Positions 31,145-40,521 of a DNA stretch of 64,000 bases are shown one piece after another. The stretch is from Prochlorococcus sp. AG-347-I19 (GTDB lineage Bacteria > Cyanobacteriota > Cyanobacteriia > PCC-6307 > Cyanobiaceae): positions 1-64,000 of the forward strand of contig QCBO01000006.1 of the NCBI GenBank assembly GCA_003279105.1. Reading direction: 5' to 3'. The notes beneath the pieces are model-generated. The model was given only the letters and a program-made list of their open reading frames with translations. It was not told the origin of the DNA and made no database searches. Position numbers and translations under genes: made by a program. Each line of letters opens with the position of its first letter. The first letter of the stretch is position 1.

Positions 31145-32764
31145 ATGAATTTTAATTTGAGATTTGAAAAATTAAATAAAAAAAATTACCAAAGAAAGCA
31201 CTACGGAAAAATACTAACTGTAAGATTGCCCTGTAATCCAATATTTCCAATAGGACCTATTTATTTAGCAGACCATATTCATAAATGTTTTCCAAGTTTA
31301 GAGCAGCAATTCATTGATTTAGCAATAATTCCATCCAATAAGGTTTCGAAGTATTTAACCAGAAAAATTGATCAATTTAGACCACATCTAATCATTTTTT
31401 CATGGAGAGATATACAAATTTATGCACCTGTTGATGGTAGAAGTGGAAATCCCCTACAAAACTCTTTTGAAGTTTTCTACTCAAAAAATATCCTTAAAAA
31501 AATTAGAGGTTCCTGGGGAGGAATAAAATTAATTGCATCTCATTATGGAGAAATATATAGAAATACTTCTTTAGTCAAGTTAGGACTAAAAAGAGCACAA
31601 AAATACAATAAAAATATAAAAGTAATTTTAGGAGGTGGGGCTGTTAGTGTCTTCTATGAACAATTGGGAAATTTACTCCCAAAAGGAACTATTATTTCAG
31701 TTGGAGAGGGTGAAAATCTCATTGAAAAAATCATTAAAGGAGATTCAATAGAGGAAGAAAGATGTTACATTGCTGGACAAAAACCTCGCAACAAATTAAT
31801 ACATGAACAACCTTCAGGCACTGTTAAAACTGCCTGCAACTATAAATATATTAAATCAATATGGCCTGAATTCGATTGGTATATAGAAGGTGGTGATTAT
31901 TACGTAGGGGTACAAACAAAAAGAGGTTGTCCTCATAATTGTTGCTTCTGTGTTTACACAGTTGTGGAGGGGAAGCAGGTTCGCGTTAATCCCGTTAGGG
32001 AAGTAATCAAAGAAATGAAGCAATTATATGATCTTGGAGTAAGAGGATTTTGGTTCACAGATGCACAGTTTATTCCAGCCAAAAAACATATTGAAGATGC
32101 TAAAGCACTTTTGCAAGCAATTAAGGACCAAGGTTGGGACGATATTAATTGGGCTGCATACATCAGAGCAGATAATATTGATGCTGAGCTTGCTCAGCTT
32201 ATGGTTGATACTGGTATGAGCTATTTTGAAATAGGTATCACTTCGGGATCACAAGAACTTGTTAGAAAAATGAGATTAGCTTATGACCTTGAAACTGTAT
32301 TAAATAATTGTAGATTGCTAGTCAAATCAGGTTTCAAGAATCATGTTTCAGTCAATTATTCATTTAATGTTTTTGATGAAACGCCCAGCACTATAAGACA
32401 AACAATTGCTTACCATAGAGAATTAGAAAATATTTTTGGTAAAGGCTTAGTTGATCCAGCTATATTCTTTATAGGTTTACAACCTCACACTCTTCTTGAG
32501 AAGTACGCTTTGGAACATAAAATTTTGAAGCCAAATTATAATCCAATGAGCATGATGCCCTGGACAGCGAGAAAACTTCTTTGGAATCCGGGCTCACTAG
32601 GGGAAAAACTTGGTCAAGTTTGTTTAGAAGCTTTTGATAATCCAGAAGACGAATTTGGCAAAACAGTTATCGATATTCTTGAGAGGGAATATGGGAAGTC
32701 CTCCTTAAAAGAATCCTTAAAAGTCCGTCCTTTAGCAGAAAGGAAATTAGCTCATTCTAAATAA
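31145..32764 (+). CDS. Radical SAM protein with N-terminal B12-binding-like domain
   Basis: The 539-residue protein has an N-terminal Rossmann-like region (about 15-215, with KVILGGGAVSVFY and GTIISVGEGENLIE). This is followed by a radical SAM core with CPHNCCFC (C262, C266, C269), the GxGE-like segments and DINWAAYIRADNID, FEIGITSGSQELVRKMR. The layout matches B12-binding-domain radical SAM enzymes, but the cobalamin-ligand motif DxHxxG is not evident, so cobalamin use is uncertain. It follows the two glycosyltransferases after 107 bp. The substrate is unknown. Confidence 0.83.
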   Translation: MNFNLRFEKLNKKNYQRKHYGKILTVRLPCNPIFPIGPIYLADHIHKCFPSLEQQFIDLAIIPSNKVSKYLTRKIDQFRPHLIIFSWRDIQIYAPVDGRSGNPLQNSFEVFYSKNILKKIRGSWGGIKLIASHYGEIYRNTSLVKLGLKRAQKYNKNIKVILGGGAVSVFYEQLGNLLPKGTIISVGEGENLIEKIIKGDSIEEERCYIAGQKPRNKLIHEQPSGTVKTACNYKYIKSIWPEFDWYIEGGDYYVGVQTKRGCPHNCCFCVYTVVEGKQVRVNPVREVIKEMKQLYDLGVRGFWFTDAQFIPAKKHIEDAKALLQAIKDQGWDDINWAAYIRADNIDAELAQLMVDTGMSYFEIGITSGSQELVRKMRLAYDLETVLNNCRLLVKSGFKNHVSVNYSFNVFDETPSTIRQTIAYHRELENIFGKGLVDPAIFFIGLQPHTLLEKYALEHKILKPNYNPMSMMPWTARKLLWNPGSLGEKLGQVCLEAFDNPEDEFGKTVIDILEREYGKSSLKESLKVRPLAERKLAHSK

Positions 32765-32779
32765 TAAATTCAACCGTTA

Positions 32780-33097
32780 TTAATCCTCTTTCTCAATTGA
32801 ACTAGAAATTCCCTTAGATTTTAATGATTCTGAATAGAATTCTGCTGGCTCTAAATCACAAACAATTACTAAACCTACACCCGTATTGTGTGCTTCAAGC
32901 ATTATAGCTATAGCATCTTGTTCACTTAATTGCGGCACAACTTCTCGCAGTGAAATCGTGACATACTCCATAGAATTAACTGGGTCATTATGAAGTAAAA
33001 CCTTATATTTTGGAGATTTGTTTTTTAATTCAGCAGGTTTTTTTTCAATAACTGCTGAATTATTATTTACACTTTGTTCAAACTTTATAGATAGCAT
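32780..33097 (-). CDS. clpS: ATP-dependent Clp protease adaptor ClpS
   Basis: ClpS delivers N-degron substrates to ClpAP/ClpCP. The 105-residue protein has YKVLLHNDPVNSMEYVT, which supplies the N-end-rule binding pocket (the HNDxxNSMEYV signature), then AIMLEAHNTGVGLVIVCDLEPAEFY with the conserved His of the ClpC interface. The first ~28 residues are a flexible tail. It is 32 bp downstream of dapL on the same strand and converges with the radical SAM gene. Confidence 0.94.
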   Translation of the reverse strand: MLSIKFEQSVNNNSAVIEKKPAELKNKSPKYKVLLHNDPVNSMEYVTISLREVVPQLSEQDAIAIMLEAHNTGVGLVIVCDLEPAEFYSESLKSKGISSSIEKED

Positions 33098-33129
33098 TAA
33101 ATTTATTAGAGTTTAAATTGTACTAATAA

Positions 33130-34356
33130 TTATATATTAATTATTCTTTCCATTGCATCAAGGACGTTTGATCGTGAGTTAAATGCTGACAAGCGAAAAT
33201 AACCCTCTCCTGCTAATCCAAAGCCGCTCCCAGGTGTTCCCACTACACTGACTTTTTGAAGGAGGAAGTCAAAAAAGTCCCAAGATGTCATTTGATCTGG
33301 AACTTTAATCCAGATATAAGGAGCATTGTCCCCACCATAAACTTTATATCCTGAATTCTGAAGTTTATTTTTCATTATTTTTGCATTTTCCATATAAAAA
33401 TCAATTAAACCTCTCACCTGTTTTTTCCCTTCAAGAGAATAAACAGCCTCTGCTCCTTTCTGAACCACATAACTTACTCCATTGAACTTTGTAGATTGTC
33501 GCCTATTCCAAAGAGGCCACAACTCTATTTCCTCATTTTTTGAGCTCAAACCTTTGAGATTTTTAGGTATTACGGTAAAGGCACATCTAACTCCAGTGAA
33601 TCCAGCATTCTTTGAAAAAGATCTAAATTCTATAGCACAATCCTTTGCGCCCTCAATCTCATATATTGAATGTGGAATATCATTATCTTGAATAAATGCT
33701 TCATAAGCTGCATCAAAAAGTATTAGGGATTTGTTTTGAAGAGCATAGTCAACCCACTTTTTCAATTCTGCTTTATTAATGGTTGCTCCAGTCGGATTAT
33801 TAGGAAAACAAAGATATAGAATATCAACTTTTTTTTCAGGTAGTTCTGGCAGAAAGTTATTCCCCTCGTTTATTGCAAGATATGTCAATCCTTGATAAGT
33901 ACCATTTTCCAGAGAATCACCAGTTCTGCCTGTCATAACGTTACTATCTACATAAACTGGGTAAACAGGATCTGTTACAGCAATTGAATTATCTTTGCCA
34001 AGAATATCTAAAATATTGCTACTATCGCATTTAGAACCATCAGAAACAAAGATTTCTTCAGGTGTAATTTGACAGCCTCTCGAAATAAATTCATGCTCAG
34101 ATATTTTTTCTCTGAGCCAAGAATAACCTTGTTCTGGTCCATAACCTCTAAAACCGTCAGTTGTTCCCATTTCATCTAAAGCTTGACCCATAGCCTCTAT
34201 ACATGCTCTAGGTAATGGTTCTGTAACATCTCCAATACCAAGCTTAATAATTTCAGCACTCTCATTTGATTGAGAATATTTTTTTACCCTTTTAGCAATT
34301 TCAGGGAATAGATAACCTGCTTTGAGTTTTAAATAATTTTCGTTTACTTGAACCAC
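33130..34356 (-). CDS. dapL: LL-diaminopimelate aminotransferase
   Basis: DapL converts tetrahydrodipicolinate directly to LL-diaminopimelate with glutamate, the one-step route to lysine and peptidoglycan in cyanobacteria and plants. A GTG at 34354-34356 gives 408 residues starting [20 protein letters not shown], the canonical start. A TTG seven codons upstream would add an atypical extension. Motifs include [37 protein letters not shown] and [14 protein letters not shown] with the PLP lysine. It is transcribed ahead of clpS and divergent from rne. Confidence 0.95.
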   Translation of the reverse strand: MVQVNENYLKLKAGYLFPEIAKRVKKYSQSNESAEIIKLGIGDVTEPLPRACIEAMGQALDEMGTTDGFRGYGPEQGYSWLREKISEHEFISRGCQITPEEIFVSDGSKCDSSNILDILGKDNSIAVTDPVYPVYVDSNVMTGRTGDSLENGTYQGLTYLAINEGNNFLPELPEKKVDILYLCFPNNPTGATINKAELKKWVDYALQNKSLILFDAAYEAFIQDNDIPHSIYEIEGAKDCAIEFRSFSKNAGFTGVRCAFTVIPKNLKGLSSKNEEIELWPLWNRRQSTKFNGVSYVVQKGAEAVYSLEGKKQVRGLIDFYMENAKIMKNKLQNSGYKVYGGDNAPYIWIKVPDQMTSWDFFDFLLQKVSVVGTPGSGFGLAGEGYFRLSAFNSRSNVLDAMERIINI

Positions 34357-34380
34357 TTTAGATAAAAATTTCGACAATAT

Positions 34381-34652
34381 TAGAATAATCTATCAACGTG
34401 CTTTAGTGGTGATTAGATGTTAATATTATCTTAGTTATGATTAATTTCAGATATGATCATAGCTATGAATTCAATTTCAATTAGTTTGAAAATCGTTTAA
34501 AGCTTTATAAATAGTAGAATTCAATCACTATTAACTTTATTAATTTAAAAAGTAAAAAATAAAAAGCTATAAAAAATTGCTTTATTAAAAGATAAAATCT
34601 AATTCTTTAATTTAGATGATTTTCAAAATTCAAATCATTCATAATCAACTAT
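34381..34652. promoter_or_regulatory. Divergent dapL / rne upstream region
   Basis: About 270 AT-rich bases separate dapL and rne and must hold both promoters. The rne side is rich in A/T tracts, including U-rich runs in the sense of transcription. RNase E leaders in other bacteria contain AU-rich self-cleavage sites, so autoregulation is plausible by analogy. I see no convincing hairpin or clear ribosome-binding site before the rne ATG. Confidence 0.35.
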
Positions 34653-36473
34653 ATGTCTCAGCAAATTATCATCGCTGAGCAGGCTCGAATAGCAGCACTA
34701 CTCACAGATGATCGGGTTGATGAATTAATCGTCGCACAAGGTCAATATCAAATTGGCGATATTTTTTTAGGAACAGTCGAAAATGTTCTCCCTGGCATTG
34801 ATGCCGCTTTCATAAATATTGGTGAAACTGAGAAAAATGGATTCATCCATGTTTCAGATTTAGGTCCACTAAGACTCAAAAAAGGGACTTTTGGAATAAC
34901 TGAATTACTAGAACCAAAACAAAAAGTTCTAGTACAAGTGATAAAGGAACCCACAGGATCTAAAGGTCCCAGACTAACCGGAAGTATTTCAATCCCAGGA
35001 AAATACCTGATATTACAGCCATATGGTCAAGGAGTAAATATTTCAAGAAAAATAAATACAGAAACAGAACGAAGCAGATTGAAAGCTCTTGGGGTTTTAA
35101 TAAAACCACCCAGTACAGGCTTGTTATTTAGAACAGAGGCTGAAAAAATAAAAGAAGAACTTCTTATTGAAGATTTAGAACAATTAATTCAACAATGGGA
35201 AAATATACTAAAAGTTTCTGAAGCTTCTAATCCGCCAAATTTGATAAAAAGAGATGATGATTTCTCCCTCAAGATCTTAAGAGATTATATTAAAGAATCA
35301 ACTAAAAGCATAATTATTGATAGTAAATTTTCAGTTGCAAAGGCAAGAGATTTTTTAATAAATTATGAATCTGATATAGATATTGAATTTCACGATAACA
35401 GTTTAAACCAACATATTTTCGAGAAGTACGAAATAAAGAAAACAATTCAAAAAGCTCTCCAGCCTAGAGTTGACCTTCCTTCGGGAGGTTATATCATTAT
35501 CGAACCTACTGAAGCTTTAACAGTAATCGATGTAAACTCTGGATCATTTACAAGATCAGCAAATTCAAGACAAACCGTTTTGTGGACAAACTGCGAAGCA
35601 GCAGTTGAAATCTCAAGACAAATGAAATTAAGAAATATTGGTGGAGTTATAGTAATAGATTTTATCGATATGGAATCTAGAAGAGATCAATTTCAGTTAC
35701 TTGAGCATTTTACCTCAGCAATAAAAGATGATTCTGCTAGGCCTCAAATAGCTCAGCTTACTGAATTAGGCTTATTAGAGTTAACCAGAAAAAGACAAGG
35801 TCAAAATATATATGAACTATTCGGTAAAAAATGTTCTACATGCGATGGTACCGGACATATAGAAAATATATTAAATGACGACATTTCTAACTTAAAAATT
35901 AAAAATCTCGAAAATAAATATAATCAATCAAACAATCTAAAATCTTTAGATATAGATACTTATCAATCAACTGATGAGCAGGAAAAAATAATTGACAAGG
36001 AATTTATTAACTCCAAAGACCTAAGTAAAGAGAATTCTTCTAATAAAAAAGAAAATGATAATGATAATTTGAACCAATCAAATACAAAAGAAAAAAATAT
36101 AATAACAGTTGATCTTACAAATGAAGAAAGAATTGTTTTCAGTCAATTAGGTATTAATCCACTGATAAAGTTGGGTAAAGAATATCTCACCAGCAATAAT
36201 TTTGTGCGTTTAAAAGAAAGTAATAAAGAAACGGAAAAACCCTTAGATAATAAAAAAACAAAAGCAAAACAAATAAAAAAAATTTCAAAATCTGGAGAAG
36301 AAAAGATTCAAATTAGAATAGAAGCAAGTACAAATTCTAAAGATGAATCAACAAACAAAACTAATGAAAATAATGAAGTTGTATTTACAGATAAAAAGGA
36401 TGAAATTGAACTTTCAGATGAGCTAAACAATGCAAGAAAAAAAAGAAGAAGATCTTCAGCAAGCATTGAATAA
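34653..36473 (+). CDS. rne: Ribonuclease E
   Basis: RNase E starts mRNA decay and processes rRNA and other RNAs. The 606-residue compact form is typical of cyanobacteria. An S1 domain (about 35-120) with [19 protein letters not shown] is followed by the catalytic DNase-I-like domain with [11 protein letters not shown] and [16 protein letters not shown]. The Zn-link is CSTC at residues 394-397. A disordered Lys/Asn/Glu-rich tail ends in [12 protein letters not shown] (595-606). That arginine-rich end resembles the PNPase-binding element at the RNase E C-terminus of cyanobacteria. Its last 44 bp overlap rnhB. Confidence 0.95.
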   Translation: MSQQIIIAEQARIAALLTDDRVDELIVAQGQYQIGDIFLGTVENVLPGIDAAFINIGETEKNGFIHVSDLGPLRLKKGTFGITELLEPKQKVLVQVIKEPTGSKGPRLTGSISIPGKYLILQPYGQGVNISRKINTETERSRLKALGVLIKPPSTGLLFRTEAEKIKEELLIEDLEQLIQQWENILKVSEASNPPNLIKRDDDFSLKILRDYIKESTKSIIIDSKFSVAKARDFLINYESDIDIEFHDNSLNQHIFEKYEIKKTIQKALQPRVDLPSGGYIIIEPTEALTVIDVNSGSFTRSANSRQTVLWTNCEAAVEISRQMKLRNIGGVIVIDFIDMESRRDQFQLLEHFTSAIKDDSARPQIAQLTELGLLELTRKRQGQNIYELFGKKCSTCDGTGHIENILNDDISNLKIKNLENKYNQSNNLKSLDIDTYQSTDEQEKIIDKEFINSKDLSKENSSNKKENDNDNLNQSNTKEKNIITVDLTNEERIVFSQLGINPLIKLGKEYLTSNNFVRLKESNKETEKPLDNKKTKAKQIKKISKSGEEKIQIRIEASTNSKDESTNKTNENNEVVFTDKKDEIELSDELNNARKKRRRSSASIE

Positions 36474-37047
36474 ATTATTCGAAGTTGGGATAGATGAAGT
36501 TGGAAGGGGAGCAATTTTTGGTCCAGTTTTTGCAGCAGTTGTAGTATTAACTGAAAAAAATAAACTTACTTTAAGTCATTTTGGAGTAACCGATAGTAAA
36601 AAACTTACTCCCAAAAAAAGAAAATTACTTCTACCAAAAATTTTATTACTCTCTTCAGATTATGGAATTGGGCAATCTTCGGCCAGAGAAATAGATAGGT
36701 TAGGTATCAGAGTTGCAACAGAACTTTCAATGATAAGAGCTTTAAAAAAATTAAAAGAAAAGCCATCTGAATTAATAATTGATGGTCCCTTATTATTAAG
36801 ACCATGGGATGGAATGCAGAAAAACATAGTATCTGGAGACTCAAAGTTTATCTCGATAGCTTCAGCAAGCATAGTCGCTAAAGTTTCTCGCGATAATCTA
36901 ATGGATAGGTTAGAAAAAAAATACTCAGGATACTTAATTTTTAAAAATAAAGGTTATGGAACCAGAGAGCATCTTTCATCAATCAAAAAAAATGGAATAA
37001 CAAAACTTCATAGGAAAAGTTTTTTAAAAAAATCAAATCTTATTTAA
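36430..37047 (+). CDS. rnhB: Ribonuclease HII
   Basis: RNase HII removes RNA from RNA-DNA hybrids and excises misincorporated ribonucleotides. The 205-residue product has [17 protein letters not shown] (catalytic Asp-Glu), [17 protein letters not shown] and [10 protein letters not shown], the standard type-2 RNase H residues. The ATG at 36430 overlaps the end of rne by 44 bp. A TTG at 36466 ([11 protein letters not shown]) is an alternative start with only 8 bp of overlap. It converges with a DUF1997 gene, sharing 15 bp. Confidence 0.94.
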   Translation: MQEKKEEDLQQALNKLFEVGIDEVGRGAIFGPVFAAVVVLTEKNKLTLSHFGVTDSKKLTPKKRKLLLPKILLLSSDYGIGQSSAREIDRLGIRVATELSMIRALKKLKEKPSELIIDGPLLLRPWDGMQKNIVSGDSKFISIASASIVAKVSRDNLMDRLEKKYSGYLIFKNKGYGTREHLSSIKKNGITKLHRKSFLKKSNLI

Positions 37048-37551
37048 TTCACACCAATTTAAAAAATCTTTTACCAGTTGCTGTTGAACCCTTGACTTTA
37101 TACCCAACAGAATCCCATTTAATACAGAATGACCAGTAGATTCCAAAATTTTCCTTGGTACCAGCTTCAATAGAGGAGGTTGGCTTACAGATACCCCAAG
37201 AAGCGCCTCACCTTCTAAACCAATATCAGTTGCTTCCAAATTAGCTTTCAAAATAAGATTAAAATCATCTATTATCCCCAAACCATCCAATGTACTTTCA
37301 AGTGCACTCATTTTTAAAACTCCATCTTTATTTTCTACCGCAATTGAGACAACAGGGTTAATATCTAATTGAAAAACCTTAAAACTTGTTACTGTATACT
37401 TATATCTACCTACTCCTTCTGGTATTAATTTTTTGGAGTCAAGCATTGCTCCAACGACTCTTTCTTCTTCCAAAAGATATTTAGAAAGATATTCTTTATT
37501 ACGTGTTACAGAAAGCTTGAGTTTCTGTTTAGCATCAAAAGACAATAGCAT
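37033..37551 (-). CDS. DUF1997 family protein
   Basis: The 172-residue protein contains [37 protein letters not shown] and [23 protein letters not shown], a pattern I associate with DUF1997, a cyanobacterial and plant family of unknown function with a lipid-binding-like beta fold. No membrane segment or signal peptide is visible. Its 3' end overlaps rnhB by 15 bp. It is divergent from pheA, with 53 bp between starts. Confidence 0.75.
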   Translation of the reverse strand: MLLSFDAKQKLKLSVTRNKEYLSKYLLEEERVVGAMLDSKKLIPEGVGRYKYTVTSFKVFQLDINPVVSIAVENKDGVLKMSALESTLDGLGIIDDFNLILKANLEATDIGLEGEALLGVSVSQPPLLKLVPRKILESTGHSVLNGILLGIKSRVQQQLVKDFLNWCELNKI

Positions 37552-37604
37552 TTTCTATATTCCTCCAATGCTTATTTGATCTCTTTTTTTTTTTACAATT
37601 AATC

Positions 37605-38450
37605 ATGCGCAAACAAGTTGCATATTTAGGTCCTAAAGGAACATACGCAGAAAAAGCAGCCCATATATTATCAAAGCTTGCCAATTTTCAGACACCTATA
37701 TTTGTACCATGTAATGGGTTACATTCGGTCATTAAATCAATAGCGTACAACAATTGTGATGCTGCCGTAGTCCCTATAGAAAATTCTGTAGAAGGGGGTG
37801 TTACAGCTACTCTAGATGCCCTTTGGAAATTTCCTGAAATTTTCATAAATAAAGCAATTGTTTTACCTATAAAACATGCATTAATTAGTGATGGGGAACT
37901 TGCAAACATTTCAGAAGTATTATCTCATCCTCAAGCATTAGCTCAATGCTCGGAATGGTTATCTGAGAATCTTCCAAATGCAATTCCTCTTCCAACAAAT
38001 TCAACATCAGAAGCTGTCAATATGATCAAGGGGAGTAAATTCAGAGCGGCTATTGGTTCAAAATCGTTAATTCAGATCGAAGGACTTAAAGAATTGGCCT
38101 TTCCTATTAATGATGTTCCAGGTAATTGCACAAGATTTGTTTTATTGAGCAAGGAATCAAATTCAAATTTAGCTAATATTGCAAGTTTTGCTTTTTCATT
38201 AATTTCAAATAAACCTGGTGCTTTGCTTAAAGCTATAAATTATATTTCAGATTTTGGATTTAATATGAGTAAAATTGAATCGAGACCTTCAAAAAGAGAA
38301 TTAGGCGAATATATAATTTATATTGATTTAGAAATCAATAATCAAAATAACATTAAAAATTTTCTTGAATTAAAAAATAAGTTAAAGCCACTTTGCAAGA
38401 ATCTTGTAGATTTTGGAAATTATTTTTCTGAAAATGTTGAACTAAATTAA
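37605..38450 (+). CDS. pheA: Prephenate dehydratase
   Basis: The enzyme makes phenylpyruvate from prephenate for phenylalanine synthesis. The 281-residue product has a catalytic domain (about 1-185) with YLGPKGTYAEKAA, AAVVPIENSVEGGVTATLD and NCTRFVLLS containing the key Thr-Arg. A C-terminal ACT domain carries KPGALLKAINYISDFG and KIESRPSK, the phenylalanine-sensing GAL and ESRP motifs. It is a monofunctional dehydratase with no chorismate mutase domain, as usual in cyanobacteria. Feedback inhibition by Phe is expected from the ACT domain. Confidence 0.95.
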   Translation: MRKQVAYLGPKGTYAEKAAHILSKLANFQTPIFVPCNGLHSVIKSIAYNNCDAAVVPIENSVEGGVTATLDALWKFPEIFINKAIVLPIKHALISDGELANISEVLSHPQALAQCSEWLSENLPNAIPLPTNSTSEAVNMIKGSKFRAAIGSKSLIQIEGLKELAFPINDVPGNCTRFVLLSKESNSNLANIASFAFSLISNKPGALLKAINYISDFGFNMSKIESRPSKRELGEYIIYIDLEINNQNNIKNFLELKNKLKPLCKNLVDFGNYFSENVELN

Positions 38451-38451
38451 T

Positions 38452-39387
38452 TTACCCTCTACATTTATAAACTCCAAACTCCATTAAACCTTTTCTAAAT
38501 GCCCAATTCATGAGAAGTATTGTTGGAATCTCTCTAATCGACTTGACTATCGCAAATGGGCCAAGTGACAAAATTACTGAGGGCCTTCGAATACCTTCAA
38601 TAATGGAGTCGTACCATGAAGGATTTGTATAGGAATTCCAATTTTCAGAGCTAACTCTTCCTGAACTATTTTCGTTCGTTCTAATAATATTACTAAATTC
38701 ATTAATGCTAATAAAATTAGGATGTACCCATTGTTCAAGTAATTGTTTAAGAACCAACTTTTCAAAAAATGATGGGGGGTATGCCCCGAGATCTCTCGAG
38801 TTCCAATCAGCCAATGCGAAATACCCTCCTGGTCTTAGAGTTCTCAGCATTTCATTTGCGAACCTAATTTTATCACTCATGTGTGCACCAGCCTCAACAC
38901 TCCATACGGCATCAAATGATCCGTCTTCAAATTTCAAATCCAAAGCATCCATAACTTGGAAGTTACAATTTAGCCTTTGAGGAGTAAGTTCTCTTGCTCT
39001 TTTAACTTGAGCCGAACTAATTGTAATACCAGTAACGTTAAACCCATAATATTCTGCAAGAATCCTAGAACTTCCCCCTATTCCACAACCTACATCAAGT
39101 ATTCTGGATCCTTGTGGTAATTTATCTAAACCACTCCATTTGACTAGTTCATGAACAAACTGAACTTTAGCCTTTCTAAAATCAATATTTTTTTTTCCTG
39201 TGGGATAAAAACCCAAATGTATATGTTCTCCCCATAATCTCTCAAGTAATTTATCCTGAGTCCAAGCATCATATGCAGAAGCTACTGAATCGGAAGAAAT
39301 ATATTTTCTAGCATTATTTCTCCATATTTTAGATAGGACTATTAAGAATAAAACTACTAAAAAAAAAGGAAATAAAAATTCAAACAT
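38452..39387 (-). CDS. MPBQ/MSBQ methyltransferase-like (Sll0418 type)
   Basis: The 311-residue protein has an N-terminal membrane helix (LFPFFLVVLFLIVLSKIW). Next comes SDSVASAYDAWTQDKLLERLWGEHIHLG, and a SAM-binding domain with ILDVGCGIGGSSRILAEYYG and GITISSAQVKRA. The ending REIPTILLMNWAFRKGL also matches Synechocystis Sll0418 closely as I recall it. That enzyme methylates MPBQ in tocopherol synthesis and MSBQ in plastoquinone synthesis. Its ATG directly follows the stop of the LON-domain gene, so the two are coupled. Which quinone it methylates here is inferred. Confidence 0.83.
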   Translation of the reverse strand: MFEFLFPFFLVVLFLIVLSKIWRNNARKYISSDSVASAYDAWTQDKLLERLWGEHIHLGFYPTGKKNIDFRKAKVQFVHELVKWSGLDKLPQGSRILDVGCGIGGSSRILAEYYGFNVTGITISSAQVKRARELTPQRLNCNFQVMDALDLKFEDGSFDAVWSVEAGAHMSDKIRFANEMLRTLRPGGYFALADWNSRDLGAYPPSFFEKLVLKQLLEQWVHPNFISINEFSNIIRTNENSSGRVSSENWNSYTNPSWYDSIIEGIRRPSVILSLGPFAIVKSIREIPTILLMNWAFRKGLMEFGVYKCRG

Positions 39388-40044
39388 TTAATTTTCTTTT
39401 ATGTCAGGAAAACTTTCTTTCAATGCTGTTCTTGCTGCAAGTTGTTTTCTTGTATGATCAAGCATTTCATATTCTCTTTGCAAACGGGTATAAGTATTTC
39501 TCTCTTCAAGGAGTCTTTGCTGTTCTTCCGCAACAGGGCCGCCCAAATGAGCTCCTATCCAAAATGACAAATCCATTGGGTTGTCAGGTAATTTATCAGG
39601 TAGATTTTTATTTGTATTAGTCAATTTACTCGTTAAATTAATAACATCACTTAGTGCTTCTTTAACAGAATTTTTTAGAGAATCTAATTTTTGAAAGTCA
39701 TCAATATTATCATCACTAATCCAACTAACCATCGCAGAACAAAATGGCGTTGAACGGGTAATTTCTAAGACTTGAAATCTTTGTTGGCCGAGAGTAATAA
39801 CATTACTTCTGCCATCCTCGGCAGTTTGATGTTTTAGAATTTGTGCGCAACATCCAACACTAGCCATACTTTTGGTAGTTGGATCCCACTTAATCACTCC
39901 AAACATAGAATCACTTTCAAGTACAGTTTGGAGCATAATCCTGTATCTCGATTCAAAAATATGTAAAGGCAATACTTCTTGAGGAAAAAGGACTAACTCC
40001 GGCAAAGGAAATAAAGGTAATTCCCTTACAGAGAGTTCTCCCAT
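39388..40044 (-). CDS. LON substrate-binding domain protein
   Basis: The 218-residue protein has the N-terminal domain of Lon proteases without ATPase or protease parts: ELPLFPLPELVLFPQEVLPLHIFESRYRIM, then SVGCCAQILKHQT and ITLGQQRFQVLEI. A helical C-terminus follows (LLEERNTYTRLQREYEML). Stand-alone LON-domain proteins are common in cyanobacteria and may present substrates or regulators; the actual role is unknown. It lies 57 bp after rpsJ and abuts the methyltransferase gene. Confidence 0.88.
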   Translation of the reverse strand: MGELSVRELPLFPLPELVLFPQEVLPLHIFESRYRIMLQTVLESDSMFGVIKWDPTTKSMASVGCCAQILKHQTAEDGRSNVITLGQQRFQVLEITRSTPFCSAMVSWISDDNIDDFQKLDSLKNSVKEALSDVINLTSKLTNTNKNLPDKLPDNPMDLSFWIGAHLGGPVAEEQQRLLEERNTYTRLQREYEMLDHTRKQLAARTALKESFPDIKEN

Positions 40045-40101
40045 TTAGACCTCATTACATACTTTTTTATATTAATCAATTTAGGGCAATTTCGGGATTT
40101 A

Positions 40102-40422
40102 TTAAAGTTTAACTTCTATATCTACACCACTAGGGAGATCTAGTTTCATTAAAGCGTCAATAGTTTTTGAAGAAGGACTATAAATATCTATTATTCTACG
40201 ATGTGTTCTTGTTTCAAAATGCTCTCTTGAATCTTTATCAACATGTGGTGATCTTAGTACACAATAAATCTTCCTTTTTGTAGGTAAAGGTATTGGACCT
40301 ATTGCTGAGGCAGAAGTTGTATCAGCAGTTTGGATTATTTTGTCGCAAGATAAATCAAGCATTCTTCTATCAAATGCTTTGAGTCTTATCCTTATTTTTT
40401 GTTGTGCAATTGATGCAGTCAT
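40102..40422 (-). CDS. rpsJ: 30S ribosomal protein S10
   Basis: The 106-residue protein has [49 protein letters not shown] and the C-terminal [13 protein letters not shown], all S10 signatures. S10 (NusE) is part of the 30S head and also of antitermination complexes with NusB. It follows tuf after 99 bp, at the end of the str-type ribosomal operon as in other cyanobacteria. A stem-loop lies just upstream. Confidence 0.97.
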   Translation of the reverse strand: MTASIAQQKIRIRLKAFDRRMLDLSCDKIIQTADTTSASAIGPIPLPTKRKIYCVLRSPHVDKDSREHFETRTHRRIIDIYSPSSKTIDALMKLDLPSGVDIEVKL

Positions 40423-40444
40423 AGTTTCAAATAACTTCTAGTAA

Positions 40445-40468
40445 AGGGTCATTAATTAAAATGACCCT
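40445..40468 (-). promoter_or_regulatory. Stem-loop between tuf and rpsJ
   Basis: A perfect 9-bp inverted repeat, AGGGTCATT / AATGACCCT, flanks a 6-base loop. It lies 23 bp upstream of the rpsJ ATG and 54 bp after the tuf stop. In the minus-strand transcript no U-run follows it, so it does not look like a strong intrinsic terminator. It could be a processing site, an mRNA-stability element or a leader structure for rpsJ. Confidence 0.55.
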
Positions 40469-40521
40469 ATCCTTAAACCTATATTAGATGATTGAGGTTA
40501 AATTTTTAAAATTCAAGTTTT

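Noticed and set aside
34357-34377. TTG start seven codons upstream of dapL
   Set aside because: The GTG at 34354-34356 gives [17 protein letters not shown], the usual DapL start and length.
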